From positions 1-24,982 of the forward strand of contig JALHTD010000166.1 in NCBI GenBank assembly GCA_022865555.1: DNA of 24,982 nucleotides, in the 5' to 3' direction. Within the stretch, counting starts at the first letter, position 1. Every line of letters begins with the position of its first letter. The translations under genes and the position numbers were made by a program. Below, piece after piece: positions 15,122-22,034 of this stretch. The notes beneath the pieces were generated by a model. That model was not told where the DNA came from. It did not search any database and saw nothing but the letters and a program-made list of their open reading frames with translations. The DNA is from Thermoanaerobaculaceae bacterium. Its GTDB lineage: Bacteria > Acidobacteriota > Thermoanaerobaculia > Thermoanaerobaculales > Thermoanaerobaculaceae.

Positions 15122-16438
15122 GTGGCGAAGCGCAGGGTCATCATCATGGGAGCCGCGGGACGGGACTTTCACAACTTCAACTGCCTCTTCCGGAACAACC
15201 CGGAGGCGGAAGTGGTGGCGTTCACCGCCACCCAGATCCCCGACATCGAGGGCCGGGTCTACCCCCCCTCGCTGGCGGGGTCGCTCTACCCTCAGGGGAT
15301 CCCCATCTACCCTGAGCACGATCTCGAGAAGCTGATCAAGCAGCACGAAGTTGACGACGTGTGGTTCTCGTACTCGGACGTGTCCCACCAGTACGTGATG
15401 GACAAGGGCGCGCACGTCGTGGCGTGGGGCGCCAACTTCGGCATCTGCTCGGTCCAGCACACGATGCTGAAGTCTACAAAGCCGGTCATCGCGATCTGCG
15501 CGGTCCGCACCGGTGTCGGGAAGTCGCAGACCACGCGGTACGTGTCGAGCATCCTGAAGAAGCTCGGCAAGAAGGTCGTGGCCGTGCGTCACCCGATGCC
15601 ATATGGGGATCTGGCCGCCCAGGCGTGCCAGCGGTACGAGAAGTACGAGGATCTCGACAGGTACGACTGCACCATCGAGGAGCGGGAGGAGTACGAGCCG
15701 CACATCGACAGCGGTTTCATCGTCTATGCGGGGGTGGACTACGAGATGATCCTGCGCGAGGCGGAGAAGGAGGCCGACGTCATCCTCTGGGACGGCGGCA
15801 ACAACGACACGCCGTTCTTCAAGCCCGACCTGCACATCACGCTGGTGGACCCCCACCGGCCCGGCCACGAGCTGACCTACTACCCGGGCGAATCCAACTT
15901 CCTCATGGCGGACCTGCTGCTGGTCAACAAGGTGCAGACCGCCGACCCCGTCAAGGTCGAGGAGGTTCTCGACACGTGCCACATGTACAACCCCAGGGCC
16001 CGTGCCATCAAGTGCGCCTCCAAGATCTTCGTGGACAGGCCCGAGCTGATCGCCGGCAAGAAGGCGCTGGTGGTGGAGGACGGTCCGACGCTCACCCACG
16101 GCGGGATGACCTACGGGGCCGGGTGGTTCGCGGCCAGGAACGCCGGCGCTTCGGAGATCGTGGACCCCAAGCCGTACGCGGTCGGGAGCATCGCCGAGAC
16201 CTACAAGAAGTACCCCAATTCGGGCCAGATCCTCCCGGCGATGGGCTACTCGGACCAGCAGATCGCGGACCTCGAGGCGACGATCAACGCCACGCCGTGC
16301 GACGTGGTGGTCGAGGGCACGCCAATCGACCTGACGCGAATCCTGAAGGTGAACAAACCGATCGCCGAGGTGACGTACGAGCTGGAAGAGCTCGAGCCCG
16401 GGGTCATCGAGCAGATGGTGAAGAAGGTCATCAAGTAG
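15122..16438 (+). CDS. COG2403-type P-loop GTPase, cyclic 2,3-diphosphoglycerate synthetase-like
   Basis: The 438-residue cytoplasmic protein has an N-terminal Rossmann-like part (KRRVIIMGAAGRDFHNFNC, then PDIEGRVYPPSLAGSLYP) and a central P-loop domain with Walker A RTGVGKSQTT (129-138). Later come a conserved LWDGGNNDTPFF segment and an LVDPHRPGHE stretch. This architecture is that of the family annotated as predicted GTPase (COG2403) or cyclic 2,3-diphosphoglycerate synthetase. The latter activity is established for methanogenic archaea; the role of bacterial homologues is, to my knowledge, unproven. The start is GTG, supported by a strong GGGAGGTGA four bases upstream. The gene is separated by 128 bp from guaA and followed by a terminator, so it is probably monocistronic or the end of a guaA transcript. 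Confidence 0.85.
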   Translation: MAKRRVIIMGAAGRDFHNFNCLFRNNPEAEVVAFTATQIPDIEGRVYPPSLAGSLYPQGIPIYPEHDLEKLIKQHEVDDVWFSYSDVSHQYVMDKGAHVVAWGANFGICSVQHTMLKSTKPVIAICAVRTGVGKSQTTRYVSSILKKLGKKVVAVRHPMPYGDLAAQACQRYEKYEDLDRYDCTIEEREEYEPHIDSGFIVYAGVDYEMILREAEKEADVILWDGGNNDTPFFKPDLHITLVDPHRPGHELTYYPGESNFLMADLLLVNKVQTADPVKVEEVLDTCHMYNPRARAIKCASKIFVDRPELIAGKKALVVEDGPTLTHGGMTYGAGWFAARNAGASEIVDPKPYAVGSIAETYKKYPNSGQILPAMGYSDQQIADLEATINATPCDVVVEGTPIDLTRILKVNKPIAEVTYELEELEPGVIEQMVKKVIK

Positions 16439-16461
16439 GCGGGACGTCTACTGGCCAAGGT

Positions 16462-16490
16462 AGGGGCGGGGCTCGTCCCCGCCCTTTCCT
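16462..16490 (+). terminator. Rho-independent terminator after the COG2403 gene
   Basis: GGGCGGGG (16464-16471), loop CTCGT, CCCCGCCC (16477-16484) is a perfect 8-bp G/C stem, followed directly by TTTCCTTC. It starts 25 bp behind the stop codon at 16438. Confidence 0.75.
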
Positions 16491-16559
16491 TCGTCCAGGC
16501 GTACCGCGCAATAGAATGCGGCCTACTGTGATTGCCTTGCAAGAGGAGGCTTGGAAACC

Positions 16560-17093
16560 ATGACGGCGATGGGGCAGCCGGAGGCAACCGAATACGCGCC
16601 GTACTTCAAGCGCTACGTGATCCTCGTGCGCGGCGGCGACATCCTGAAGACTCTTGCCGAACAGTCAACGACCATAAGCCGCGCGCTGGCGGCGGTTCCG
16701 GAGGACCGGGCCGGCTTCCGGTACGCGGAGGGGAAGTGGACCGTTCGCGAGGTGCTGGGGCACTGCACCGACGCGGAGAGGGTCTTCGCCTACCGCGCGC
16801 TATGCATTGCCCGCGGCGAGAAAGCCGCGCTGCCCTCGTTCGACGAGAACGAGTACGCCCGCACCTCCGGGCACGACGGGATCCCTCTATCGGAGCTTCT
16901 GGATGAGTTCGAGACCGTCCGCAAGGCGACCGTCCACCTTCTCGCGCACCTCCCGGCCGAGGCGTGGCTTCGAACGGGTGTGGCGAGCGCGAAGCCGGTG
17001 TCGGTGCGCGCCCTCGCGTTCATCATGGTGGGGCACGTCGCGCACCACCTTGCGATCCTCCGCGAGCGCTACGGGGTGGCGGCGGGGGCCTGA
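16560..17093 (+). CDS. DinB-superfamily (DinB_2-like) metal-binding four-helix protein
   Basis: This 177-residue protein has the DinB/YfiT-like four-helix fold. Conserved marks are GKWTVREVLGHCTDAER (58-74) with the first metal-ligand His68, and GHVAHHLAILRER (158-170) with the His159-x3-His163 pair. Such proteins are metal-dependent hydrolases or thiol (bacillithiol or mycothiol) transferases in some lineages; here the substrate is unknown. The ATG at 16560 is favoured because AGGAGG lies 10 bases upstream; the in-frame TTG at 16551 would be only one base from that SD. A TAGAAT at 16512-16517 is a possible -10. It converges with the lipid kinase gene. Confidence 0.85.
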   Translation: MTAMGQPEATEYAPYFKRYVILVRGGDILKTLAEQSTTISRALAAVPEDRAGFRYAEGKWTVREVLGHCTDAERVFAYRALCIARGEKAALPSFDENEYARTSGHDGIPLSELLDEFETVRKATVHLLAHLPAEAWLRTGVASAKPVSVRALAFIMVGHVAHHLAILRERYGVAAGA

Positions 17094-17101
17094 CCACCGG
17101 C

Positions 17102-17118
17102 GGCCTCGCTTCGAGGCC
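17102..17118. terminator. Hairpin between convergent genes
   Basis: GGCCTCG, loop CTT, CGAGGCC is a perfect 7-bp stem in the 67-bp gap between the DinB-like gene and the convergent lipid kinase. No T-tract follows on either side, so it is at best a weak bidirectional terminator or an mRNA-end stabiliser. Confidence 0.35.
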
Positions 17119-17160
17119 CGCGGCCGCTCTGGACAACGGCGAGCCGGTCTGCGGTGAGCC

Positions 17161-18054
17161 CTAGTTGGAGCCGCGGATGGAGGGTGGCGCGAGGATCTCC
17201 TGCGCGCCGGCGAGCACCTGAAACGTCATCCCCGGGGGCTCGATGTGCGACGCGTTGCCGTCGAAGTGGCAGGGGAGCCGCACGGCCGTCTCCAGCTCCA
17301 GGCGTGTGAAGCGCAGCTCGTGGCACCCGGGCTTCTTCGCCACGGTGCCCTGCACCGCGGCCACGAGGCGGGCGAGCCGGGTCGGCACGCCCGTCGCCTC
17401 GACGAGCAACGCGTCCAGTGCGCCGTCGTCGGGCAGCGCGGCGGGTGTGAGCCGAAACCCGCCTCCGGTGGTCACGCCGCTGTGGATGGCCAGGATGGTC
17501 ATCCGGCCCCGATACTTGAAGGGGCCGGTCGAGAGGGCGATCTCGGGGCAGTCGTAGCTGAACAGCGTCCCGACCGCGGCGGCGAGGTAGCCGGCGATCC
17601 CGCGCACGATCTTGATACGTGTGGAGTTGACGTTGATCGCACCCAGCAGGCCGATGCCTATGGCGTTGAGAACGACGCGGTCCCCAGCGCGAATGAGGTC
17701 GAACCGCCGAGTCGCTCCGGCGGTGATGACCTGCGCCGCGTCCTCGAGGTTGAGAGGGACCCCCACAGTCCGGGCGACGTCGTTGCCGGTACCAACTGGC
17801 AGGAGGCCGAGAACCGCGCCGCCGGCGTCGTGAAGGCCCTGGACCGCCTCACAGAAGGTGCCGTCCCCGCCGGCGACGACGACCAGTGTCTCGCCGAGCT
17901 TCACGGCCTCGGCGGCAAGCTGGGTGGCGTGGCCGGGGGCCTCGGTGAAAACAAAGGGCGGGTCGAACCCCACCGCTCGCAGGCGCGCGTGCATGCGCGG
18001 CCACTGCCTGCCGAGCCGCCCGCCGGCGGCCGCCGGGTTCACCACAAGGAGCAT
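17161..18054 (-). CDS. Diacylglycerol/lipid kinase, YegS/DagK family
   Basis: This 297-residue cytoplasmic or membrane-peripheral lipid kinase would transfer phosphate from ATP to diacylglycerol or a related lipid. Family motifs are in order: VNPAAAGGR (5-13), VVAGGDGTFCEAV (59-71) with the nucleotide-binding GGDGT, and LPVGTGNDVAR (85-95). They are followed by a C-terminal beta-sandwich domain containing GIGLLGAINVNS, then TTGGGFRLTPAALPDDGALD. Length agrees with the family (about 290-320). The ATG at 18054 lies 6 bp behind a perfect TATAAT and has no SD, consistent with leaderless transcription. YegS-type phosphatidylglycerol kinase or undecaprenol-type activity cannot be excluded. Confidence 0.92.
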   Translation of the reverse strand: MLLVVNPAAAGGRLGRQWPRMHARLRAVGFDPPFVFTEAPGHATQLAAEAVKLGETLVVVAGGDGTFCEAVQGLHDAGGAVLGLLPVGTGNDVARTVGVPLNLEDAAQVITAGATRRFDLIRAGDRVVLNAIGIGLLGAINVNSTRIKIVRGIAGYLAAAVGTLFSYDCPEIALSTGPFKYRGRMTILAIHSGVTTGGGFRLTPAALPDDGALDALLVEATGVPTRLARLVAAVQGTVAKKPGCHELRFTRLELETAVRLPCHFDGNASHIEPPGMTFQVLAGAQEILAPPSIRGSN

Positions 18055-18060
18055 TCGGGA

Positions 18061-18131
18061 ATTATAGAGGACTTCGCCGGCAGACGCACAAAATGCAAGC
18101 GTGACCGGATCACCAGGGGCTAGAATCGGCC
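18061..18131. promoter_or_regulatory. Divergent -10 elements abutting both start codons
   Basis: On the reverse strand TATAAT (18067-18062) precedes the lipid-kinase ATG at 18054, with about 6-7 bases between. On the forward strand GCTAGAAT (18119-18126) precedes the flavoprotein ATG at 18132 by 5 bases. Neither gene has an SD. -35 boxes are weak: TTGTGC at about 19 bp for the kinase, none clear for the flavoprotein. Both mRNAs would be leaderless. Confidence 0.45.
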
Positions 18132-19301
18132 ATGCCCGATTTCGACGCCGTCGTCGTCGGTTGCGGACCAGGCGGAAACACCGCCGGCTACCGGCTGGCG
18201 GCGGCCGGCGCCAGGGTGCTGATGCTCGAGCGGGGTGCGCTGCCGCGCCACAAGGTGTGCGGCGGCGGCTTGTCGCGCAAGACCCTGCGTGAGCTGCCGT
18301 ATCCGGTGACCCAGGTGGTGGAGCGCGAGATCACCGGGGCGTACATCGCCTACGGCGGCGCGCGGCCGATCTCCTGCCGGCAGGAGGGCATCGGGGCGAT
18401 GGTGCAGCGCAGTAGGTTCGATGCCTTCATGACAGGAAAGGCGGTCGAGACCGGCGCCACGCTGTGGGAGCGGTGCACGTTCCAGGGCTACGAGAGCCGG
18501 GATCGGTTGATAACGGTCCGCACCGACCGCGGCACGGTGAACGCGCGGGTGCTGGTGGGGGCCGACGGCGTCCACAGCGACGTCCGCAAACAGCTCTACC
18601 CGGACGCGCGACCGAAGCTGGTGCCCGCCATCGAGGCCCTCCTCGTGCCCCCGGCGGGGGTGCTCGAGCAGCTCGGCGAGAACTGCATCTTCGACCTGGG
18701 GATCATCCCGGGCGGCTACGGCTGGGTTTTCCCCAAGCGGGACCACCTCAACGTCGGGCTGTACCGGTTCGCCAAGCGCCGGGACAACCTCGCGATGAAG
18801 GCGCTGCTCGAGAGCTTCATCGCCCGCTACCGGATCCTCAGGGACCACCGCGAGGCCAAGGTCAAGTCCCACGTGATCCCGGTGCGCCCGGTGGCCGCAA
18901 GGCTCGCGAAGGACAACGTGATCCTCATCGGCGATGCGGCCGGGGTGGGGGAGGCTTTCTACGGCGAGGGGATCTACTACGCCGTGAGGAGCGGCAACCT
19001 CGCGTCGGCGGCGGTGCTGTCGTACCTGGAAGGGCTCGGCGAGCTCTCGACGTACGACCGGTCAATGCGCGGGCTGCGCCGCGACCTCTTCTTCTCGCGC
19101 CTGACCGGGAGGCTGTTCTACCTCTCGCCCCGCCTCGGCCACCGGTACGGGGTGCGAACCAGGAAGGTGAGCGACCTCTTCACGGGCGTGATCGCGGGCA
19201 CCGTGAGCCCCGCCAGGTGCCTGCTGACGTTTCTCGCGCTTGCCCCGTACTGGCTCGCGTCCGCGAAAAAGCGGCCCGTCGCCTCGCCGCTCTTCGACTA
19301 G
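18132..19301 (+). CDS. Geranylgeranyl reductase family FAD-dependent oxidoreductase
   Basis: This 389-residue flavoprotein is predicted to reduce isoprenoid side chains (quinone or lipid precursors). FAD-binding motifs are VVGCGPGGNTAGYRLA (8-23) with LERG at 32-35, PRHKVCGGGLSRK (38-50) near the flavin, VGADGVHSDVRK (142-153) and IGDAAGVGEAFYGEGI (266-281). The family-specific GGYGWVFPK is at 194-202. These match the GGR family (TIGR02032-like) used for menaquinone or archaeal-type lipid saturation. The actual substrate here is unknown. The gene diverges from a lipid kinase, so a shared membrane-lipid context is possible but not shown. Confidence 0.9.
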   Translation: MPDFDAVVVGCGPGGNTAGYRLAAAGARVLMLERGALPRHKVCGGGLSRKTLRELPYPVTQVVEREITGAYIAYGGARPISCRQEGIGAMVQRSRFDAFMTGKAVETGATLWERCTFQGYESRDRLITVRTDRGTVNARVLVGADGVHSDVRKQLYPDARPKLVPAIEALLVPPAGVLEQLGENCIFDLGIIPGGYGWVFPKRDHLNVGLYRFAKRRDNLAMKALLESFIARYRILRDHREAKVKSHVIPVRPVAARLAKDNVILIGDAAGVGEAFYGEGIYYAVRSGNLASAAVLSYLEGLGELSTYDRSMRGLRRDLFFSRLTGRLFYLSPRLGHRYGVRTRKVSDLFTGVIAGTVSPARCLLTFLALAPYWLASAKKRPVASPLFD

Positions 19302-19394
19302 GGGAAAACAAGGGAGGGGAAAAGGGACACGGGGCCAGGGGAAGAGGGACTGGTTTGCCTGGTTGCCTTGCCTTTTGCCTCTGCGTTCTTGCCC
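19302..19394. other. Purine-rich convergent spacer
   Basis: This gap between the flavoprotein end and the pteridine-reductase end is almost all purine on the forward strand in its first half (GGGGAAAACAAGGGAGGGGA and similar) and pyrimidine-rich in its second. No clear stem-loop terminator was identified. Confidence 0.4.
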
Positions 19395-20129
19395 CTACAG
19401 AGCCAACGTCCGCCCGCCGTCCAGGGTCAACACCTGCCCGGTCATGGTCTCGGTGCCCTCGAGCAGGTAGCGGACGGCGCGGGCGATCTCGCTGCCGCCG
19501 CCCTCGCGTTGAAGCAGGGTGCGGGCAAGAAGCTTCTTCCGCGTCGCCTCGTCGTAGTCGTCCGGGAAGATCGCGATCCCGGGAGCCACCGCGTTGACCC
19601 GCACCTCGGGCGCGAGCTCCACGGCCAGGCAGCGGGTGGCCGCGATCAGGGCCGCCTTGGAGATGGAGTAGGCAATGTGGTCGCGCAGCGGGAACACACC
19701 GTAGATGTCGACGATGTTCACCACCACGCCTCGACGCGCGCGCAGGAGCGACGCGCAGGCCTGGGTGAGGAAAAGCGGTGCCTGGAGGTTCGTTCGCAGG
19801 ACGTCGGAGAAGCGGGACGCGGTGAGGTCCGCAAAGGGAGTCCGCGGAAAGACCGCCGCGCTGTTGACCAGCGCATCGAGGACCCCGAGTTCCTCCTGCA
19901 CGCGTGCGACGACCGCCGCCCGTGCCCCGGCATCGTCGAGGTCGGCCTCGATGGCAAGGGTGCGGCACCCCTTGCCCTGCAGCTCCTCGACGAGCAGACG
20001 GGCAGGTTTTGCCGACGCGCGGTAGGTGAACGCCACTTGCCAGCCCGCCGTGGCGAGCTCGGTGACGATGGCTCGCCCGACGCGGACCGCGCCGCCCGTG
20101 ACCAGCGCGACCCGGGCCGGGCGGTTCAC
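19395..20129 (-). CDS. Pteridine reductase-like SDR (PTR1/FolM type)
   Basis: This 244-residue NADPH-dependent short-chain dehydrogenase probably acts on dihydrobiopterin-, dihydromonapterin- or dihydrofolate-like substrates. The cofactor motif is TGGAVRVG (11-18), the TGxxxRxG variant typical of pteridine reductases. The catalytic set is Asp141 (NIVDIYG), Tyr154 and Lys158 (AYSISK). Asp replaces the usual SDR Ser, and the 13-residue D-to-Y spacing is as in PTR1. The substrate-side NSAAVFPRTPF (89-99) also fits. The ATG overlaps the folK stop by four bases (ATGA), so it is the third gene of a folB-folK operon, which strongly supports the pterin assignment. No classical folA is in the window. 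Confidence 0.85.
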   Translation of the reverse strand: MNRPARVALVTGGAVRVGRAIVTELATAGWQVAFTYRASAKPARLLVEELQGKGCRTLAIEADLDDAGARAAVVARVQEELGVLDALVNSAAVFPRTPFADLTASRFSDVLRTNLQAPLFLTQACASLLRARRGVVVNIVDIYGVFPLRDHIAYSISKAALIAATRCLAVELAPEVRVNAVAPGIAIFPDDYDEATRKKLLARTLLQREGGGSEIARAVRYLLEGTETMTGQVLTLDGGRTLAL

Positions 20130-20623
20130 TCCTTCAGCTCCACGGCCAGAGGCTGCGGGGGATGGGGGTCCTTGGCCACAAGCGTGCGGGCGAGCTCGGC
20201 GAGAGTGATCTTCAGCACGGGGTGGGAGAGAGTCGGCGCGAGATCGGCGAGAGGCACCGCGACGAAAGGCTCCTTCGCCACGAGCGGGGAAGGCAGCTCG
20301 ACGGCCCCGAAGTTGCCGGCGAGGCCCTCGACCAGCACCAGGTCGAGGTCAACGCTGCGCGGCCCGTAGGGGCGCTGGGGGTCACGATGGCGGCCGAGGA
20401 TCTCCTCGATGAAGCGCAGAGCACCCGGGACCTTCTGCGGCTCGTCGTTCTCAATCTCGGCCGCAAGGTTCCAGAAGTCGGGCTGGTTGGCGTCGCCCAC
20501 CGGCGCAGTGCGGTAGACGGGGGAGACGGCCGTCACGCGAAAGCGGCGGCGAAGCTCCGCGAGCGCGCGCGTCAGGTTGTGGCGCGGTTCGATGTTCGAG
20601 CCGATCGAGACGAACATTCGCAT
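20126..20623 (-). CDS. folK: 2-amino-4-hydroxy-6-hydroxymethyldihydropteridine diphosphokinase (HPPK)
   Basis: The product transfers pyrophosphate from ATP to 6-hydroxymethyl-7,8-dihydropterin in folate synthesis. Its 165 residues are the normal length. Conserved features are the start VSIGSNIEPR (5-14), SPVYRTAPVG (34-43), QPDFWNLAAEI (47-57) and the ATP/magnesium motif YGPRSVDLDLVL (86-97) with the Asp92/Asp94 pair. The start overlaps the folB stop by one base (TGATG) and the stop overlaps the next gene, giving a tightly coupled operon. Confidence 0.95.
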   Translation of the reverse strand: MRMFVSIGSNIEPRHNLTRALAELRRRFRVTAVSPVYRTAPVGDANQPDFWNLAAEIENDEPQKVPGALRFIEEILGRHRDPQRPYGPRSVDLDLVLVEGLAGNFGAVELPSPLVAKEPFVAVPLADLAPTLSHPVLKITLAELARTLVAKDPHPPQPLAVELKE

Positions 20624-20994
20624 CAGGCGGACCGTCCCTCGCGGCTCCGTTCGATCTCGACGCCAACCGCGTCGGCGAAGCGGACCGCGCCCGGCTTGGC
20701 CACCCTCACCGTCACCGAGGCGGCCCGGGGAAAGTCGGTCAGGATGGCGGATGCGATCCGCTCGGCCAGCGTCTCGACGAGCTGGAAGCTGCTGCCCTCC
20801 ACCAGCTGTTGGACCCGCTTGCTCACGGCCCGGTAGTCGAGGGCGAGCGCCGGGTCGTCCGCCACGGCGGGAGGGGCGCAGTCGGCAGTCATCTGCAGGT
20901 CGATGCGCACCTTCTGCATCACCTGCCGCTCCCAGGGCTGCAGCCCGATGACGCAGTAGAGCTCGAGCCCCTGCACGAAGACCCGGTCCGCCAT
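20623..20994 (-). CDS. folB: Dihydroneopterin aldolase
   Basis: The product cleaves dihydroneopterin to hydroxymethyldihydropterin and glycolaldehyde, the step before FolK. It has 123 residues. It has the T-fold pattern: VFVQGLELYCVIGLQPWERQ (5-24) with the pterin-anchoring segment, LDYRAVSKRV, FQLVETLAERIASAIL with the conserved Glu, and VAKPGAVRFADAVGVEI with the catalytic-region Lys. The ATG at 20994 is chosen over an upstream in-frame ATG at 21111 because GGAGGG lies five bases before it and it opens at the family start. It is the first gene of the folB-folK-reductase operon. Confidence 0.94.
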   Translation of the reverse strand: MADRVFVQGLELYCVIGLQPWERQVMQKVRIDLQMTADCAPPAVADDPALALDYRAVSKRVQQLVEGSSFQLVETLAERIASAILTDFPRAASVTVRVAKPGAVRFADAVGVEIERSREGRSA

Positions 20995-21057
20995 GAACCC
21001 TCCGTGAATAAGTCTATCAGCGGTCCGTGCGGTACCCTGCTGCCGGGGAGCGACGTG

Positions 21058-21315
21058 ATGGGCACCCGTTGGGTTCCTCTGGTCGCCGCGGTGGAGTGGC
21101 ACGCCGGCCACCGGGGCTTTGAACGGCCGGCGACGGTGCTGGAGGCTGGAGCGAGGCTCGAGCTGACGGTCGAGTCGGTTTCCTCGGTCGGTCCTGCCGT
21201 GGCGGGGTTTCCCGCCCGGAGGGTCTTCATCACGAGAGACAGCAGCGGGCGACGTTTGCGCATTCGGATCGACGGGGAGGGCCGCACCAGCGTCGAGGCG
21301 GAGGCCAAGGGCTGA
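21058..21315 (+). CDS. Small hypothetical protein, 85 aa
   Basis: The frame starts MGTRWVPLVAAVEWHAGHRG, preceded by GGGGAG at SD distance, and ends SVEAEAKG, 29 bp before the M50 gene. The composition suggests a small beta-barrel (alternating hydrophobics in RRVFITRDSSGRRLRIRIDG). The HxGHRGFERP stretch resembles short 'hypothetical' proteins with an H-x-x-Y/F-R-x-x-x-R-P core, but no named family is recognised. It is divergent from folB. The coding call rests on start context and protein-like pattern only. Confidence 0.5.
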   Translation: MGTRWVPLVAAVEWHAGHRGFERPATVLEAGARLELTVESVSSVGPAVAGFPARRVFITRDSSGRRLRIRIDGEGRTSVEAEAKG

Positions 21316-21327
21316 GACACCGGCTCT

Positions 21328-21344
21328 GCTACCATGGCCGGGCC
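21328..21344 (+). promoter_or_regulatory. -10-like block directly before the M50 gene
   Basis: GCTACCATGGCCGGGCC ends at the base before the M50 ATG. It matches the blocks before guaA (13426-13442) and on the reverse strand at 6644-6628. TACCAT would be the -10, so initiation would fall about three bases before the ATG. No matching -35 was found. Confidence 0.35.
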
Positions 21345-22034
21345 ATGGATAGCCTGGTTCTCCGGCTACCGCAGATCGTCATCCAGCTGCTGGCTTTCGC
21401 CCTGGCGCTCTCGGTCCACGAGTCGGCCCACGGATGGGTGGCCGAACGCCTGGGCGATCCCACCGCCCGCTGGCTCGGCCGCATCACGCTGAACCCCATC
21501 AAGCACGTGGACCTCATCGGGACGATCATCTTCCCGCTGATGCTGGCGGTTCTGGGCGCGCCGGTCATCGGCTGGGCGAAGCCAGTCCCGTTCGTGTCGC
21601 GCAACCTGCGCAACCAGCGGCGCGACCCCGCGCTCGTGGCGCTTGCCGGGCCCGTCTCCAACGTGGCCCTGGCCGTCGCCGCCACCCTCGTGCTGCTGGG
21701 CGTCAAGGTTCTGATGCCGGACTTCCGCCCTCTCCTGTTCGCCATGATCTCGGTGGGTGCGCAGGGGGCCCCGGGCGTGGCTGCGCCCCTGATCTACCTG
21801 CGTTTCTCCCTGGCGTGGATCAACCTCGTGCTGGCGGTGTTCAACCTCATCCCCATCCCTCCCCTGGACGGGAGCCACGTCGTCGGGGCGCTGCTCCCAC
21901 CCGCGCTGCACTGGCAGTGGGTCCAGCTGCAACGATGGGGCATGCTGCTTCTTTTCGTGCTCTTGTGGAGCGGGTTCCTGGGCATCATCCTGAGGCCGTT
22001 CATGACCGGTTTGCTATGGATCCTGGGCTTCTAG
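21345..22034 (+). CDS. Site-2-protease-like M50 metalloprotease, short membrane form
   Basis: This 229-residue integral membrane zinc protease has the active-site helix SVHESAHGWVAERLGDPTAR (23-42) with His25, Glu26 and His29. The third ligand lies in FNLIPIPPLDGSHVV (166-180, Asp175). GWAKPVPF (77-84) is another family mark. At least five hydrophobic segments are visible (10-27, 58-78, 98-122, 130-170, 195-228). There is no PDZ domain, so it is the short M50B type found in many bacteria, not RseP. Its physiological substrate is unknown. The gene lies 5' of scpA as in many genomes, and its last 19 bases overlap scpA. Confidence 0.9.
   Translation: MDSLVLRLPQIVIQLLAFALALSVHESAHGWVAERLGDPTARWLGRITLNPIKHVDLIGTIIFPLMLAVLGAPVIGWAKPVPFVSRNLRNQRRDPALVALAGPVSNVALAVAATLVLLGVKVLMPDFRPLLFAMISVGAQGAPGVAAPLIYLRFSLAWINLVLAVFNLIPIPPLDGSHVVGALLPPALHWQWVQLQRWGMLLLFVLLWSGFLGIILRPFMTGLLWILGF

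Noticed and set aside
16551..16559. TTG start for the DinB-like protein
   Set aside because: It lies one base behind AGGAGG, too close for initiation; the ATG at 16560 has proper spacing.
20994..21111. Upstream in-frame start for folB
   Set aside because: It would add 39 residues unlike any FolB, and the ATG at 20994 has a good SD.
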